From positions 17,054 through 81,053 of the forward strand of contig NZ_FXXN01000023.1 in NCBI RefSeq assembly GCF_900184795.1: a stretch of 64,000 bases of DNA, read 5' to 3'. The notes below the pieces were generated by a model. The model saw only the letters and a list, made by a program, of their open reading frames with translations, had not been told where the DNA came from and made no database searches. The DNA comes from Magnetospirillum sp. 15-1. Its GTDB lineage: Bacteria; Pseudomonadota; Alphaproteobacteria; Rhodospirillales; Magnetospirillaceae. A program made the translations under genes and the position numbers. Below, piece by piece: positions 20,151-28,793 of the stretch (positions are counted from its first letter, which is position 1; each line of letters starts with the position of its first letter).

Positions 20151-20573
20151 TCACCCCACCTCGACGCCGGATTCCTCGAACATCACCCGGGCGGTGTCGA
20201 ATTCCTCGGCCGGCATGGAGGTGGTGCCGTCGCCCACGTGAATCCGCGCCACCCCGGCCTGGATCAGCGAGCGGGCGCAGCGCGAACAGGGGTAGTGGGT
20301 GACGTAGACGGTGCAGCCCTTGAGGCTGACCCCCACACGGGCGGCATGGGCCACCAGATTTTCCTCGGCGTGGGAGGTCCACAGGTACTTGGCGGGACGC
20401 TCCATGCGCTCGGGCCGGTCCTCGACGCCGCGCGGCAGGCCGTTATAGCCGGTGGCGCGGATTTCACCGTCGGGTCCCACCGCCACCGCTCCCACCTGGG
20501 TGCTGGGGTCCTTGGACTTGCTGGCGGCATGCCTGGCGAAGCCCATGAAGTAGTCGTACCAGGCCATGGTCAT
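20151..20573 (-). CDS. dCMP deaminase family protein (ComEB-like)
   Basis: A 140-residue zinc deaminase of the dCMP/cytidine deaminase superfamily. The zinc site is HAEEN (His and the catalytic Glu) plus PCSRC. The block DPSTQVGAVAV and the GYNGLPRGV segment are typical of dCMP deaminases, which make dUMP for thymidylate synthesis. Two close in-frame ATGs (20573 and 20567) compete; I use the first. It starts 5 bp after the hemN stop, so the two genes are probably co-transcribed. The exact substrate is not proven by sequence. Confidence 0.87.
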   Translation of the reverse strand: MTMAWYDYFMGFARHAASKSKDPSTQVGAVAVGPDGEIRATGYNGLPRGVEDRPERMERPAKYLWTSHAEENLVAHAARVGVSLKGCTVYVTHYPCSRCARSLIQAGVARIHVGDGTTSMPAEEFDTARVMFEESGVEVG

Positions 20574-20578
20574 GGTGC

Positions 20579-21934
20579 TCAGACCGCCTTGGAATGCCGC
20601 TGCTCGCCCGCCTTGAGATAGCGGTCGAAGGCGGCGCAGACGGCGCGTACCAGGGTGCGGCCGTCCTCGGTGACGTGGATGCGGTGCCCCTCGACCTCGA
20701 CAAGCCCGTCGGCCTGCAGCGGGGCCAGCGAGGCCAGTTCCGCCGCGAATTGCGAGCCGTCGGAACCGTGGCGGCCGGCGACCACGTCCAGGTCGATCTC
20801 CAGATCGCACATCAGGCGCTCGATGATCTCGCGCCGCAGGATGTCGTCCGGGGTGATGGCCACGCCGCGCGAGGTGGTCAGACGCCCCTCGGCGATAGCG
20901 CGCTGGTAGGCGTGGACCTCGCCGTCATTGACCACATAGCCCTGGGGCAGCGAGCCGATGCCCGACGCCCCGAAGCCGATCAGGGTGGTGGCGGAATCGG
21001 TGGTGTAGCCCTGGAAGTTGCGGTGCAGCCGCTTTTCCTTCAAGGCGACGGCCATGGCGTCGTCGGGGGCGGCGAAATGGTCGAGGCCGATCTGGACATA
21101 GCCCAGGGTCTCGGTCAGCAGCTTACAGCCCTGCTCGTACTGCTGCCAGCGGGTCTCGGTATCGGGCAGGCTCTCTTCCGGGATCAGGCGCTGATGCTTC
21201 TTCATCCACGGCACGTGGGCATAGCCGAACAGCGCCACCCGGCGGGGCCTGAAGCCCTTGACCGCCGTCTCGATGGTGTCCAGAAGCCCGTCCAGGGTCT
21301 GATACGGCAGGCCGTAGATCAGGTCGATATTGACCTCGGGCACGCCGTACTTGCCCAGCCATTCCACCACCCGCTCGGTGACCTCGTAGGGCTGGATGCG
21401 GTTGATGGCCCGCTGCACCTTGTCGTCCAGATCCTGCACGCCGATGGAGGCGCGCGTCACCCCCGCCCCGGCCATGGCCTTGACATAGGCCTCGTCGGCG
21501 GTGCGCGGGTCCAGTTCCACCGCCACCTCGGCGTCGGGCTTGAGGATGAAGCGGCTCTTCAGCAGGTCGATGGTGCGGACGAAGTCCTCGGACGACAGGA
21601 TGGTCGGGGAGCCGCCGCCGAAATGGACGTGGCGCGCCGTCATGCGGGTGGGCAGCGCCTCGGCCACCAGGTCCACCTCGCGCCACAGGGCGTCCATGTA
21701 GGCGGCGACGGGCGCGTAGCGCTTGGTGATCTTGGTGTGGCAGCCGCAGAACCAGCACATCTCGGCGCAAAAGGCGATGTGGAGATAGAGCGACAGTTCC
21801 AGCTTGGGATCGATGCCCCCCAGCCAGCCGCGATAGGTCTCGGCCGTCACGCCGGGGTGGAAATGCGGCGCGGTGGGATAGGAGGTGTAACGGGGAACGC
21901 GAAGGTCGTACTTGGCCGCAAGATCGGGGCGCAT
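20579..21934 (-). CDS. hemN: Oxygen-independent coproporphyrinogen III oxidase
   Basis: A 451-residue radical SAM enzyme that decarboxylates coproporphyrinogen III to protoporphyrinogen IX without oxygen. The radical SAM cluster motif CxxxCxxC is CAEMCWFCGC near residue 56-65. The N-terminal RYTSYPTAPHFHPGV segment and HVHFGGGSPTIL (SAM-binding) are diagnostic of genuine HemN rather than HemW. The length fits. It supports haem supply for the nap cytochromes under oxygen limitation. No anaerobox was found in the 80 bp upstream. Confidence 0.95.
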   Translation of the reverse strand: MRPDLAAKYDLRVPRYTSYPTAPHFHPGVTAETYRGWLGGIDPKLELSLYLHIAFCAEMCWFCGCHTKITKRYAPVAAYMDALWREVDLVAEALPTRMTARHVHFGGGSPTILSSEDFVRTIDLLKSRFILKPDAEVAVELDPRTADEAYVKAMAGAGVTRASIGVQDLDDKVQRAINRIQPYEVTERVVEWLGKYGVPEVNIDLIYGLPYQTLDGLLDTIETAVKGFRPRRVALFGYAHVPWMKKHQRLIPEESLPDTETRWQQYEQGCKLLTETLGYVQIGLDHFAAPDDAMAVALKEKRLHRNFQGYTTDSATTLIGFGASGIGSLPQGYVVNDGEVHAYQRAIAEGRLTTSRGVAITPDDILRREIIERLMCDLEIDLDVVAGRHGSDGSQFAAELASLAPLQADGLVEVEGHRIHVTEDGRTLVRAVCAAFDRYLKAGEQRHSKAV

Positions 21935-22013
21935 CGTTGGGTATCCCGGAAAATTCGGCTGGAACCCTACTCCCAGCGGCCGGTGATTGGCAACACCGGG
22001 CGGCGTGTGGGTA

Positions 22014-22790
22014 TTACACCGCGCAAGTCGCCAGATTGACCAGGAAGCCGCCGATCAGGTGATGGGGATCGCTGCCGAATTCCTTCTGGAAGGCGACCTC
22101 GTCCTTGCGGTCCAGGTCCTGCAACGGATCGAACATGGCATGGAAGAACATGCAGAACTCGCGCTCGCCGAACTGGATGGGGTCCTCGTAGGGAGAGTGT
22201 TCCTTGGTGACGAAGGCGTTGGAGGCCAGACTGACCGTGGTGGGCCGGTACTGCATCAGCTTGATGAACCAGTCCTTGCGCAGGTCATAGCGCTTGAACG
22301 AGGCGGCGATCCGCACCAGCACCCGCCACAGGATGAGCTTGGCCTCGGGGTCGCCGTAGAAGGCGTCCCAGGTGAAATGGTCGCCCAGATCGTCCTTCAG
22401 GGTCTTGACGATGGCGCCGCAGCGTTCGGCGTACTCGTCCTCGTCGTCGCCCAGCACCATGTGCAGGAACGAGAAGATGTTGGGCACCAGCCCCCGGTCG
22501 AGCCTGTCCTCGGAGAACAGCCCGGACAGCGGATGCAGCATCAGCCGCCCGAAAGCGTTGGTGCGCCGCTGCTCGATGCTTTCACCTTCCACCACTTCCA
22601 TCAATTCGCGGTAGGACCGGCGATAGAAATCGTCGAAGGCGGTGGAATCCTTCAGCTCGGCCACCAGGGACTCGAGGGTGCGCATGTCGATGGCGTGGCC
22701 GTGCAACGCCTGCTCGGCCGCCCGGACCAGGGCGTCCAGCACGCCGTTGGTCGTCTTGCGCAGATGCTCCGGCCCTCGGCCCGTCATCAC
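22014..22790 (-). CDS. Conserved-looking protein of unknown function
   Basis: A 258-residue soluble protein that I do not recognise. It has no signal peptide, membrane helix or obvious metal motif. It is rich in aromatic and acidic residues, with mostly helical character, for example LVPNIFSFLHMVLGDDEDEY, FTWDAFYGDPEAKLILW and EREFCMFFHAMFDPLQDLD. Its start (ATG 22790 or 22787) has GAGGTGAG just upstream. It lies 79 bp upstream of hemN on the same strand, so a link to low-oxygen or haem metabolism is possible but speculative. Codon use looks like the neighbours, so it is a real gene. Confidence 0.7.
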   Translation of the reverse strand: MMTGRGPEHLRKTTNGVLDALVRAAEQALHGHAIDMRTLESLVAELKDSTAFDDFYRRSYRELMEVVEGESIEQRRTNAFGRLMLHPLSGLFSEDRLDRGLVPNIFSFLHMVLGDDEDEYAERCGAIVKTLKDDLGDHFTWDAFYGDPEAKLILWRVLVRIAASFKRYDLRKDWFIKLMQYRPTTVSLASNAFVTKEHSPYEDPIQFGEREFCMFFHAMFDPLQDLDRKDEVAFQKEFGSDPHHLIGGFLVNLATCAV

Positions 22791-22917
22791 TCACCTCGGC
22801 AGTTGGTTATTCATGGATGCTATCATCCATTTCTTAAGAATGTAATTCGCGCCGGGATTGCTTTCCAGAAGTGGTAACCGTAATAAACGGGCGATAGACG
22901 GAAAGGGAGGATACCGG

Positions 22918-23559
22918 GTGAACAAGGCCCTGGCATGCGCCGCCTTCCTGGGAATACTGATCACCGCCACCACGGCCGGGGCCGGGCAATGCGGTCCGGC
23001 GCGGGGCACGGTGGGCGACTACGATTACTACCTGCTGAGCCTGTCCTGGGCACCCGGCTTCTGCGCCACGCCGGCGGGACGGGCCAACACCCGGCAATGC
23101 GGCCCCCAGGCCTCCTACGGCTTCGTGGTGCACGGATTGTGGCCGCAATACGCCGACGGCCAATGGCCGCAATGCTGTCAGCCGGTACCGCGGCTCAAGC
23201 CCTCGCCCGCCATCGATCAGGTGTCGCGGGTGATGATCGGCGCCAAATTGCTTCAGCATGAATGGGACAAGCACGGCGCGTGCGTCACCAGCCGCCAGGA
23301 CGAGTATTTCGACAGGATCAACCGGGCGGTGTCGGCCCTCGGCCTCGCCCCCGATGTGCCGGGCGGCGGTGGCGGGCGGATCAGAATCACCGACCTGAAG
23401 CGCCACTGGCCGGTCCCGCCCCAATCCATCAGCGTTCAGTGCAAGGGCCGGAAACTGACCGAGGTCCATATCTGCCTGGACAAGGCGCTGTCGCCCCTGC
23501 CCTGCCCCATGGCCGAGGTGAAGTCGGACAATTGTCCGGGAACGGTCGATCTACGCTGA
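22918..23559 (+). CDS. Secreted ribonuclease T2 family protein
   Basis: A 213-residue exported endoribonuclease. A signal peptide (residues 1-24, ALACAAFLGILITATTAGA) precedes the mature enzyme. Both catalytic blocks are present: CAS I FVVHGLWPQY and CAS II HEWDKHGAC, with their two histidines and the glutamate. Eleven cysteines suggest disulfides. GTG 22918 is used because GGGAGG lies 7 bases upstream and the signal peptide begins there. It probably degrades RNA in the periplasm for nutrient scavenging, as E. coli RNase I does. It converges on the hydrolase gene with a 9-base overlap. Confidence 0.93.
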   Translation: MNKALACAAFLGILITATTAGAGQCGPARGTVGDYDYYLLSLSWAPGFCATPAGRANTRQCGPQASYGFVVHGLWPQYADGQWPQCCQPVPRLKPSPAIDQVSRVMIGAKLLQHEWDKHGACVTSRQDEYFDRINRAVSALGLAPDVPGGGGGRIRITDLKRHWPVPPQSISVQCKGRKLTEVHICLDKALSPLPCPMAEVKSDNCPGTVDLR

Positions 23560-24246
23560 CAGCCAACGCAGCAATTCGGCGCTGACCGCCTCGGGCTGCT
23601 CGATGGGCGACAGGTGGCCGCAATGGGGAATGGTCACCCGCCACGCGCCCTTGATCAGCGCCGCCATCTCGTCATGGTGGTCGGAAGGCGTCAGGGTATC
23701 CTCGGCACCGCACAGCACCAGGGTGGGACAGGCCACACGGGGCAGCGAGTCCCGCGAATCGGGCCGCGCCATGATGGCGGCCTGCTGGCGGGCGAAGGAC
23801 TCGGCTCCCACCGCCCGGGCCATATCCCGGGCCAACCCGGTAATGCCCCCGTCCTTCAGGTGGTCGGGGTGCAGCAAGAGCGCCAGCATGGTCGGCATGA
23901 TCTTGTCGAAACCGCCGGATCGGGCCAGGGCGATGGCATCCTTGCGCCGCTGGGTCTGCTCCGGCAGATCGGGCCGCGCCGTGGTGTCGAGCAGGGCAAG
24001 GCGCTCCACCCGCCCAGGGGCCCGGCGCATGATCTCCATGGCCGCATAGCCCCCCATGGACAGCCCGGCCAGGGCGAAGCGCTCCGGCGCGGCGGCCAGT
24101 ACCCGCTCGGCCATGGCTCCCAGGCAATCGTCCTGGCTCAGGTCGCCGACCATCACCTCGACCCGCCCGGCCAGGGCCTCGGCCTGCCGCGACCACAGGC
24201 GGCGGTCGTTGAGCAGGCCGGGCAGCAGGACCAGGGTGCGGCTCAT
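23551..24246 (-). CDS. Alpha/beta hydrolase
   Basis: A 231-residue alpha/beta-hydrolase. The nucleophile elbow is GLSMGGYA, the acid is probably the Asp in CGAEDTLTP, and the histidine is in PHCGHLSPIEQP. The small size and lack of signal peptide suggest a cytoplasmic esterase, or a MenH/BioH-like enzyme. The substrate cannot be read. ATG 24246 is preferred over GTG 24270 because it overlaps the stop of a 32-codon membrane-protein gene (ATGA), implying translational coupling. That gene in turn follows thiSG by 13 bases, so the hydrolase is probably in the thiamine operon. Confidence 0.85.
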   Translation of the reverse strand: MSRTLVLLPGLLNDRRLWSRQAEALAGRVEVMVGDLSQDDCLGAMAERVLAAAPERFALAGLSMGGYAAMEIMRRAPGRVERLALLDTTARPDLPEQTQRRKDAIALARSGGFDKIMPTMLALLLHPDHLKDGGITGLARDMARAVGAESFARQQAAIMARPDSRDSLPRVACPTLVLCGAEDTLTPSDHHDEMAALIKGAWRVTIPHCGHLSPIEQPEAVSAELLRWLSA

Positions 24247-24341
24247 CCGGCGAGCTTGCGGATCAGCCACGACACGCCAAAGCCCAATCCGATCCAGAAA
24301 CCATAGACCATTACGTTATCGAGGAAGGCATCCATGTTCAC
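24243..24341 (-). CDS. Small single-span membrane protein (32 residues)
   Basis: A tiny gene between thiSG and the hydrolase. GTG 24341 has GAGGAG 9 bases upstream. The product begins VNMDAFLDNVMVYGF, has a hydrophobic stretch WIGLGFGVSWLI, and ends with the positive RKLAG, giving one membrane helix with its C terminus probably inside. The stop TGA overlaps the ATG of the hydrolase, a pattern that rarely arises by chance in an intergenic spacer. I know no family for it. A second in-frame ATG two codons in could also be used. Confidence 0.6.
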   Translation of the reverse strand: MNMDAFLDNVMVYGFWIGLGFGVSWLIRKLAG

Positions 24342-24354
24342 GATGTCGGACTCC

Positions 24355-25386
24355 TCAGATCAGGCCGGAGGTGGGGGAAGACGGATCGGCATAGCTCTTC
24401 TTCGCCATGCGCCCGGCCAGATAGGACAGGCGCCCGGCCTCGATGGCCAGCTTCATGGCGCGCGCCATGCGTACCGGATCGCGGGCATGGGCGATGGCGG
24501 TGTTCATCAGCACGCCGTCGCAGCCCAGTTCCATGGCCACCGCCGCGTCGGAGGCGGTACCGACACCGGCATCGACCAGCACGGGGACCTTCACGGTCTC
24601 CTTGATGATGCGGATGGTGGTGGGATTGAGAATGCCCAGGCCCGAGCCGATCAGCGAGCCCAGCGGCATGATGGCGACGCAGCCCATGTCTTCGAGCATC
24701 TTGGCCTGGATGGGATCGTCGGAACAGTAGACCATCACCTCGAAACCGTCCTTGATCAGCGCCTCGGCGGCCTTCAGCGTCTCGGGCATGTTGGGATACA
24801 AGGTGGTCTGGTCGCCCAGCACCTCCAGCTTCACCAGGTTCCAGCCGCCGGCCTCGCGCGCCAGGCGGAGCGTGCGCACCGACTCGTCGGCGGTGTAGCA
24901 GCCGGCGGTGTTGGGCAGGAAGGTGTACTTCTTGGGGCTGACGTAATCCACCAGCATGGGCTTGGTGGGATCGGACAGGTTGACCCGGCGCACCGCCACG
25001 GTGACGATCTCGGCGCCCGATGCCTCGATGGCGACGGCGGTCTCCTCGAAATCCTTGTACTTGCCGGTACCGACCAGCAGCCGCGAGGTAAAGGTCTTGC
25101 CCGCCACGGTGAAGGTGTCGCCCGCGGCCGAAGGGCCGCTACCGATACCCGCGGCCGAAGGGCCGCTACCGATACCCGCGGCCGAAGAGCCGCCACCGAT
25201 GAACGCGACGATTTCCAGCTTGTCGCCGTCATTCACCGCCACCTGGGCGTAGGAGGATTTGGGAACGATCTCCAGATTGCGCTCTACCGCCACCTTGCGG
25301 GAATCGACGCCCAATTCGCCCAACAGGGCCTCGACGGTCATGGAGGCGGAAAAGCTCCGCTCCTCGCCATTGATCACCAGCTTCAT
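24355..25386 (-). CDS. thiSG: Fused sulfur carrier ThiS / thiazole synthase ThiG
   Basis: A 343-residue fusion. Residues 1-66 are a ThiS ubiquitin-like domain ending in FIGGG, 67-89 a linker built from a 9-residue repeat (GIGSGPSAA), and 90-343 a ThiG barrel. ThiG joins ThiS-thiocarboxylate, dehydroglycine or an equivalent, and deoxyxylulose phosphate into the thiazole of thiamine. The Schiff-base lysine is in LVKLEVLGD, and PLGSLIGSG is the phosphate loop. In separate proteins the ThiS Gly-Gly must be a free C terminus; here it is internal, which implies cleavage or another sulfur route. The frame is open far upstream, but MKLVINGEE is the ThiS start. No TPP riboswitch was seen. Confidence 0.92.
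   Translation of the reverse strand: MKLVINGEERSFSASMTVEALLGELGVDSRKVAVERNLEIVPKSSYAQVAVNDGDKLEIVAFIGGGSSAAGIGSGPSAAGIGSGPSAAGDTFTVAGKTFTSRLLVGTGKYKDFEETAVAIEASGAEIVTVAVRRVNLSDPTKPMLVDYVSPKKYTFLPNTAGCYTADESVRTLRLAREAGGWNLVKLEVLGDQTTLYPNMPETLKAAEALIKDGFEVMVYCSDDPIQAKMLEDMGCVAIMPLGSLIGSGLGILNPTTIRIIKETVKVPVLVDAGVGTASDAAVAMELGCDGVLMNTAIAHARDPVRMARAMKLAIEAGRLSYLAGRMAKKSYADPSSPTSGLI
25121..25201 (-). repeat. Three tandem 27-bp repeats encoding the ThiS-ThiG linker
   Basis: Three units at 25121-25147, 25148-25174 and 25175-25201. The first two are identical and the third differs at three positions. Read on the minus strand each unit adds nine residues to the Gly/Ser/Ala/Pro linker. Copy number may vary between strains because the identical units can slip. 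Confidence 0.9.
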
Positions 25387-25550
25387 GAATGATGTCCCCG
25401 GATGTCCGGTTGTGTCCCAAGGGCCGCGACGGCCCCCTCGAAGTTCGAGCCTGAAACATGGCACCGAGCCGCCCGCGAGGCAATCCCCCGGCGATGGCGC
25501 ATCTTCATCTCCGCCCGACCTGGTCTTCCGCAACGAGACGCGTTCATCTC

Positions 25551-26912
25551 TCAGCCGCCGGCGGAGGAGAGCGCTTCGATCCTGGCGGCGGCCCCCTCGC
25601 CCGCCGGAACCTCCCGATCCCGTCGCGGCAGGGTGAAGCACAGAACCACCCCCTGGCCTCCCTCGCCATCCTCGGCCCACAGGGCGCCGCCCAGCAGGAA
25701 GGCCATCAGGCGGGCCGCGGCGAGGCCGGCGCTCATGGCCCCGCCCTCGGCGTGGACCAGCAGATGGAACATGCGGTCCGGATCGCGCTCGGCCAGCGGC
25801 CGGCCGTTGTCGGCCAGACGGATTTCCCAATTCCCTTCCCGAGTCCGGACCTGGACATGAACGGCCGGCCCGACGTCCGGGCGGCGGCATAGAGCCACGT
25901 GGGCCAGCAGATTGGCGAGCAGATCGGCCAGCATCTCGGCATCGGTGGTAACGACGGGCAAGTCGTCCAACCGCACCGCCACCGCATTGTCGAGCCGTCG
26001 CGCCGCCACCTTGAACGCATCATCCAGGGCCACGGGAACCGATGCCAGCGGGCGCTCGCGCAGCCCGAGATAGGTGGACAGGGCTTTCAACTGGGCCTGC
26101 ATGCGGGTGATGCCGGTCTTGAGGAAGTCCACGTAGCCCTCGGCCTCGTCCCCCTCGGCGCCGCTCTCGTGCCAGCGGATCAGAAGCTGGGAATAGGACA
26201 GGATGGTCCGCAGCGGCTCGCGCAGGTGGTGGGTCGTCAGCATGGCCACATGGGTGATGTCCTGGGTCGCCATGTTGAGATGGGCCGAGTGGGCGGCCAG
26301 TTGCCGCTTGGCCTCTTCCAGTTCCCCGATCCGCCGCGACAGGCTGGCGGTCGTCTCCTCGATCACGGCCAGCGAGCGGTCCAAGGCCTTACGGCCGACC
26401 ATGCGGGCGAGCAGCAGCAGCAACCCCACGGACCCCAGCCCGATAGTCCCCGACAACAGGGCAGGCAGCAGCACGTCATCCAGCGGGACCTCCATCACCA
26501 CCCGGCCCACCGGCAGCCGGCCGTCGGTGACGATATCCTCGATCCGCAGGTTGAAGTATCCCGCCTCGCCCGACACGGGAAATTCGTTGACGCTTCCGGC
26601 CTGATCGATAAAGGCCAGCCGCGAGGGGGGATTGGTGCCGCCGCGCAGCACGCCGCTCACCACCGAGGGAAGCCGAACGCCCTCGAATTCCCAGATATCC
26701 AGATTGGCGGAGATGAACGACGACATGCGATCCGCCACCAGACCGAGGCGGATTTCGGCCTCCAGACGGGCTTGGCTGTAGCGCTGCCACACCTCGAAGG
26801 CGGGAATGACGAACAGCCACAGGAATCCCACCGCCGCCAGCCCCAGGGAGAACATTCGCCGGACGCGGGCGACGGAATGGATGACCGCCTTGCCGCTCTC
26901 GACGGTCCGCAT
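25551..26912 (-). CDS. Membrane sensor histidine kinase coupled to a periplasmic binding protein
   Basis: A 453-residue membrane kinase. Helix 1 is near residues 18-38 and helix 2 near 148-170, enclosing a periplasmic sensor of about 110 residues. A coiled segment follows, then an H-box [20 protein letters not shown]-like block (phytochrome-kinase type) with the phospho-histidine. The ATPase region is divergent: [10 protein letters not shown] is a G1-like box, but the N-box ([11 protein letters not shown]) lacks the usual asparagine-rich pattern. Activity is therefore uncertain. ATG 26912 overlaps the stop of the upstream binding-protein gene (ATGA), so it was chosen over an open frame to 26936. 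No response regulator gene is nearby. Confidence 0.82.
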   Translation of the reverse strand: MRTVESGKAVIHSVARVRRMFSLGLAAVGFLWLFVIPAFEVWQRYSQARLEAEIRLGLVADRMSSFISANLDIWEFEGVRLPSVVSGVLRGGTNPPSRLAFIDQAGSVNEFPVSGEAGYFNLRIEDIVTDGRLPVGRVVMEVPLDDVLLPALLSGTIGLGSVGLLLLLARMVGRKALDRSLAVIEETTASLSRRIGELEEAKRQLAAHSAHLNMATQDITHVAMLTTHHLREPLRTILSYSQLLIRWHESGAEGDEAEGYVDFLKTGITRMQAQLKALSTYLGLRERPLASVPVALDDAFKVAARRLDNAVAVRLDDLPVVTTDAEMLADLLANLLAHVALCRRPDVGPAVHVQVRTREGNWEIRLADNGRPLAERDPDRMFHLLVHAEGGAMSAGLAAARLMAFLLGGALWAEDGEGGQGVVLCFTLPRRDREVPAGEGAAARIEALSSAGG

Positions 26913-27724
26913 CACCGGCCGGCCGCAGGCAGGCAACCATTGGCGCGCAGCAGGGCGGCGGCGGCGGGCGAGCGCGCATACTCGACAAAGGCCCGCGCCT
27001 CGGCGGAGGGCCGGGCCGCCAGGGCGAGGACCACCGGCACGTCATGGGAATAGCGCCCGCTCTCCAACGCCTCGACATTCGGCTCGACGCCGTCCAGGGG
27101 CACGGCCACCAGCTTGCGCTTCTCGGCCAGCAGGGGCGCGAAGGCGCCGAAGGCCACCAGCGAATGACTGGCCTCGACGGCATCCATGGCATCCTGATCG
27201 GTCAGGGCCAGATTGGCGCCCCTGGCGTCTCGCGCCGCCGTCACCATGGGGGCGAGATCGGGATAGATCTCCAGCAGGCGGATGAATCCGGCGTCGCTGG
27301 CGGGACGCAGCAGCGCCCTGACCTCGCCGCCGGTGAAGGACGGCAGGGAATTGCCGAACAGGGCCGGCAGGTCGCGGTGGCTCAACGCCACGTCCTTGCG
27401 GCCGGCATTGATGAAGAAGACCAGCGGAGTGCGGCAGATGGGGATCGAGACGCCGCCCTCCACCTCGCCGGCCCTGAGGGAGCGGGCCATGATGCCCACG
27501 TCCACCTTGCCCGAGGCCAGCCCCCGGACCGCCCCGGCGGTACCGACGCTTTGCGGGACCAGAACCCCGGCGTCCGGATGTTCCCGCCGGTATTGCTCGG
27601 CCAGGAGACGGACCAGCGCCAGCCCCATGCCGGTACCGGCGGCCCGTACGGTCTCCGCCGCGGCCGGCAGGGCCAGCAGGCACACCGCCAGAGTCAACAC
27701 GGCCCGTATCCGTTTCGTGGCCAT
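26912..27724 (-). CDS. Periplasmic PstS-like substrate-binding protein
   Basis: A 270-residue exported protein. A signal peptide (residues 1-23, RIRAVLTLAVCLLALPAAAE) is followed by a type II periplasmic-binding fold resembling phosphate/tungstate binding proteins: AAGTGMGLALVRLLAEQY, VPQSVGTAGAVRGLASGKVDVGIMAR, and a later TDQDAMDAV segment. No transporter permease or ATPase is adjacent. Instead its stop overlaps the start of a sensor kinase, so it probably presents a ligand to that kinase instead of feeding a transporter. The ligand is unknown; an oxyanion is suggested only by the fold. ATG 27724 is chosen at the signal peptide. Confidence 0.83.
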   Translation of the reverse strand: MATKRIRAVLTLAVCLLALPAAAETVRAAGTGMGLALVRLLAEQYRREHPDAGVLVPQSVGTAGAVRGLASGKVDVGIMARSLRAGEVEGGVSIPICRTPLVFFINAGRKDVALSHRDLPALFGNSLPSFTGGEVRALLRPASDAGFIRLLEIYPDLAPMVTAARDARGANLALTDQDAMDAVEASHSLVAFGAFAPLLAEKRKLVAVPLDGVEPNVEALESGRYSHDVPVVLALAARPSAEARAFVEYARSPAAAALLRANGCLPAAGR

Positions 27725-27875
27725 AATGGTTATCCCGTATGAATGCATGCCCCCTATCCTTATTTGCCAAGAGTGCTGGACTTAGGCAAGGGGCTAGAGC
27801 CCATCCTGGACCAACGATGGGGGTGGATCGCTTCTGTACCTTGCACAGCGGCGGACCCGTGTTATAAACCCAGCC

Positions 27876-28343
27876 ATGGTGAAAAACAGGCCCGATCCCA
27901 TAATCAGCATTCTGAACGGTCCCAACCTCAATATGTTGGGCACCCGGCAGCCGGAGCTGTACGGGAAGGAGACCCTGGCCGATATCGAGGCCGCCTGCCG
28001 GACCCATGCCGCGACGCTGGGCCTGGTGGTGGAGTTCTCCCAGACCAACATCGAAGGCGAGCTGGTTACCCGCATTCAGCAATGCCAGAGGCGCGCCGCC
28101 GGCATCGTCATCAATGCCGGGGCCTATACCCACACCTCGATCGCGATCCTGGACGCCCTGCTGGCGGCCGAGGTCCCGGCCATCGAGGTTCACCTGTCCA
28201 ACATTCACCAGCGGGATTCGTTCCGCCATCACTCTTACGTGGCCAAGGCGGCCAAGGGGATGATCTGCGGGCTGGGAAGCCACGGATACATCCTGGCGCT
28301 CGACGCGCTGGCCCGCCTGATCAAGGGAAATACAGAGGCATAA
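27876..28343 (+). CDS. aroQ: Type II 3-dehydroquinate dehydratase
   Basis: A 155-residue dodecameric enzyme of the shikimate pathway that dehydrates 3-dehydroquinate. The signatures are [17 protein letters not shown], with the catalytic tyrosine in the flexible lid, [18 protein letters not shown], and [17 protein letters not shown]. The length is standard. The stop TAA shares one base with the accB start, so aroQ-accB-accC is one operon, the order normally found in alphaproteobacteria. Confidence 0.96.
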   Translation: MVKNRPDPIISILNGPNLNMLGTRQPELYGKETLADIEAACRTHAATLGLVVEFSQTNIEGELVTRIQQCQRRAAGIVINAGAYTHTSIAILDALLAAEVPAIEVHLSNIHQRDSFRHHSYVAKAAKGMICGLGSHGYILALDALARLIKGNTEA

Positions 28344-28792
28344 TGGGCAACAAGACTCCCATCGACAGCGAACTGGTGCGCACCCTGGCCGCACTGCTGG
28401 ATGAAACCAATCTCACCGAGATCGAATACGGCGTCGGCGAGATGCGTATCCGCGTCGCCCGCCAGGCGGCTCCGGTGGCCGTGCACCACGCCGCCCCGGC
28501 GGCCGTGGGCCATGCCTCGGCCATGCCGGCCCAGGCGGCGGCGTCGGACGCCGATCATCCCGGCGCGGTGACCTCGCCCATGGTGGGTGTCGCCTATCTG
28601 GCGCCCGAACCCGGCGCGGCCAAGTTCGTCAATCCCGGCGACATGGTCTCCGAGGGCCAGACCATCATGCTGATCGAGGCCATGAAGACCTTCAATCCCA
28701 TCCGGGCGCCGCGCGGCGGCAAGCTGACCCGCATCCTGGTGACCGACGGCCAGCCGGTGGAATTCGGCGAGCCCCTGCTGATCATCGAATAG
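28343..28792 (+). CDS. accB: Biotin carboxyl carrier protein of acetyl-CoA carboxylase
   Basis: A 149-residue carrier. The N-terminal dimer-type segment (1-45) is followed by an Ala/Pro/His-rich flexible linker (about 46-75) and the biotinyl domain (76-149). The biotinylated lysine lies in [10 protein letters not shown]. It moves carboxybiotin between AccC and the carboxyltransferase for fatty acid synthesis. It overlaps aroQ by one base and is followed by accC after one base. Confidence 0.96.
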   Translation: MGNKTPIDSELVRTLAALLDETNLTEIEYGVGEMRIRVARQAAPVAVHHAAPAAVGHASAMPAQAAASDADHPGAVTSPMVGVAYLAPEPGAAKFVNPGDMVSEGQTIMLIEAMKTFNPIRAPRGGKLTRILVTDGQPVEFGEPLLIIE

Positions 28793-28793
28793 C

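Noticed and set aside
25121-25201. Tandem 27-bp repeats as a CRISPR-like array
   Set aside because: The units are directly joined without spacers and are translated as the ThiS-ThiG linker.
25387-25560. A CTGAGAG on the minus strand suggesting a TPP riboswitch before thiSG
   Set aside because: It lies over the end of the kinase gene, and the other conserved TPP blocks (the ACCC and GAACCTGATC regions) are missing.
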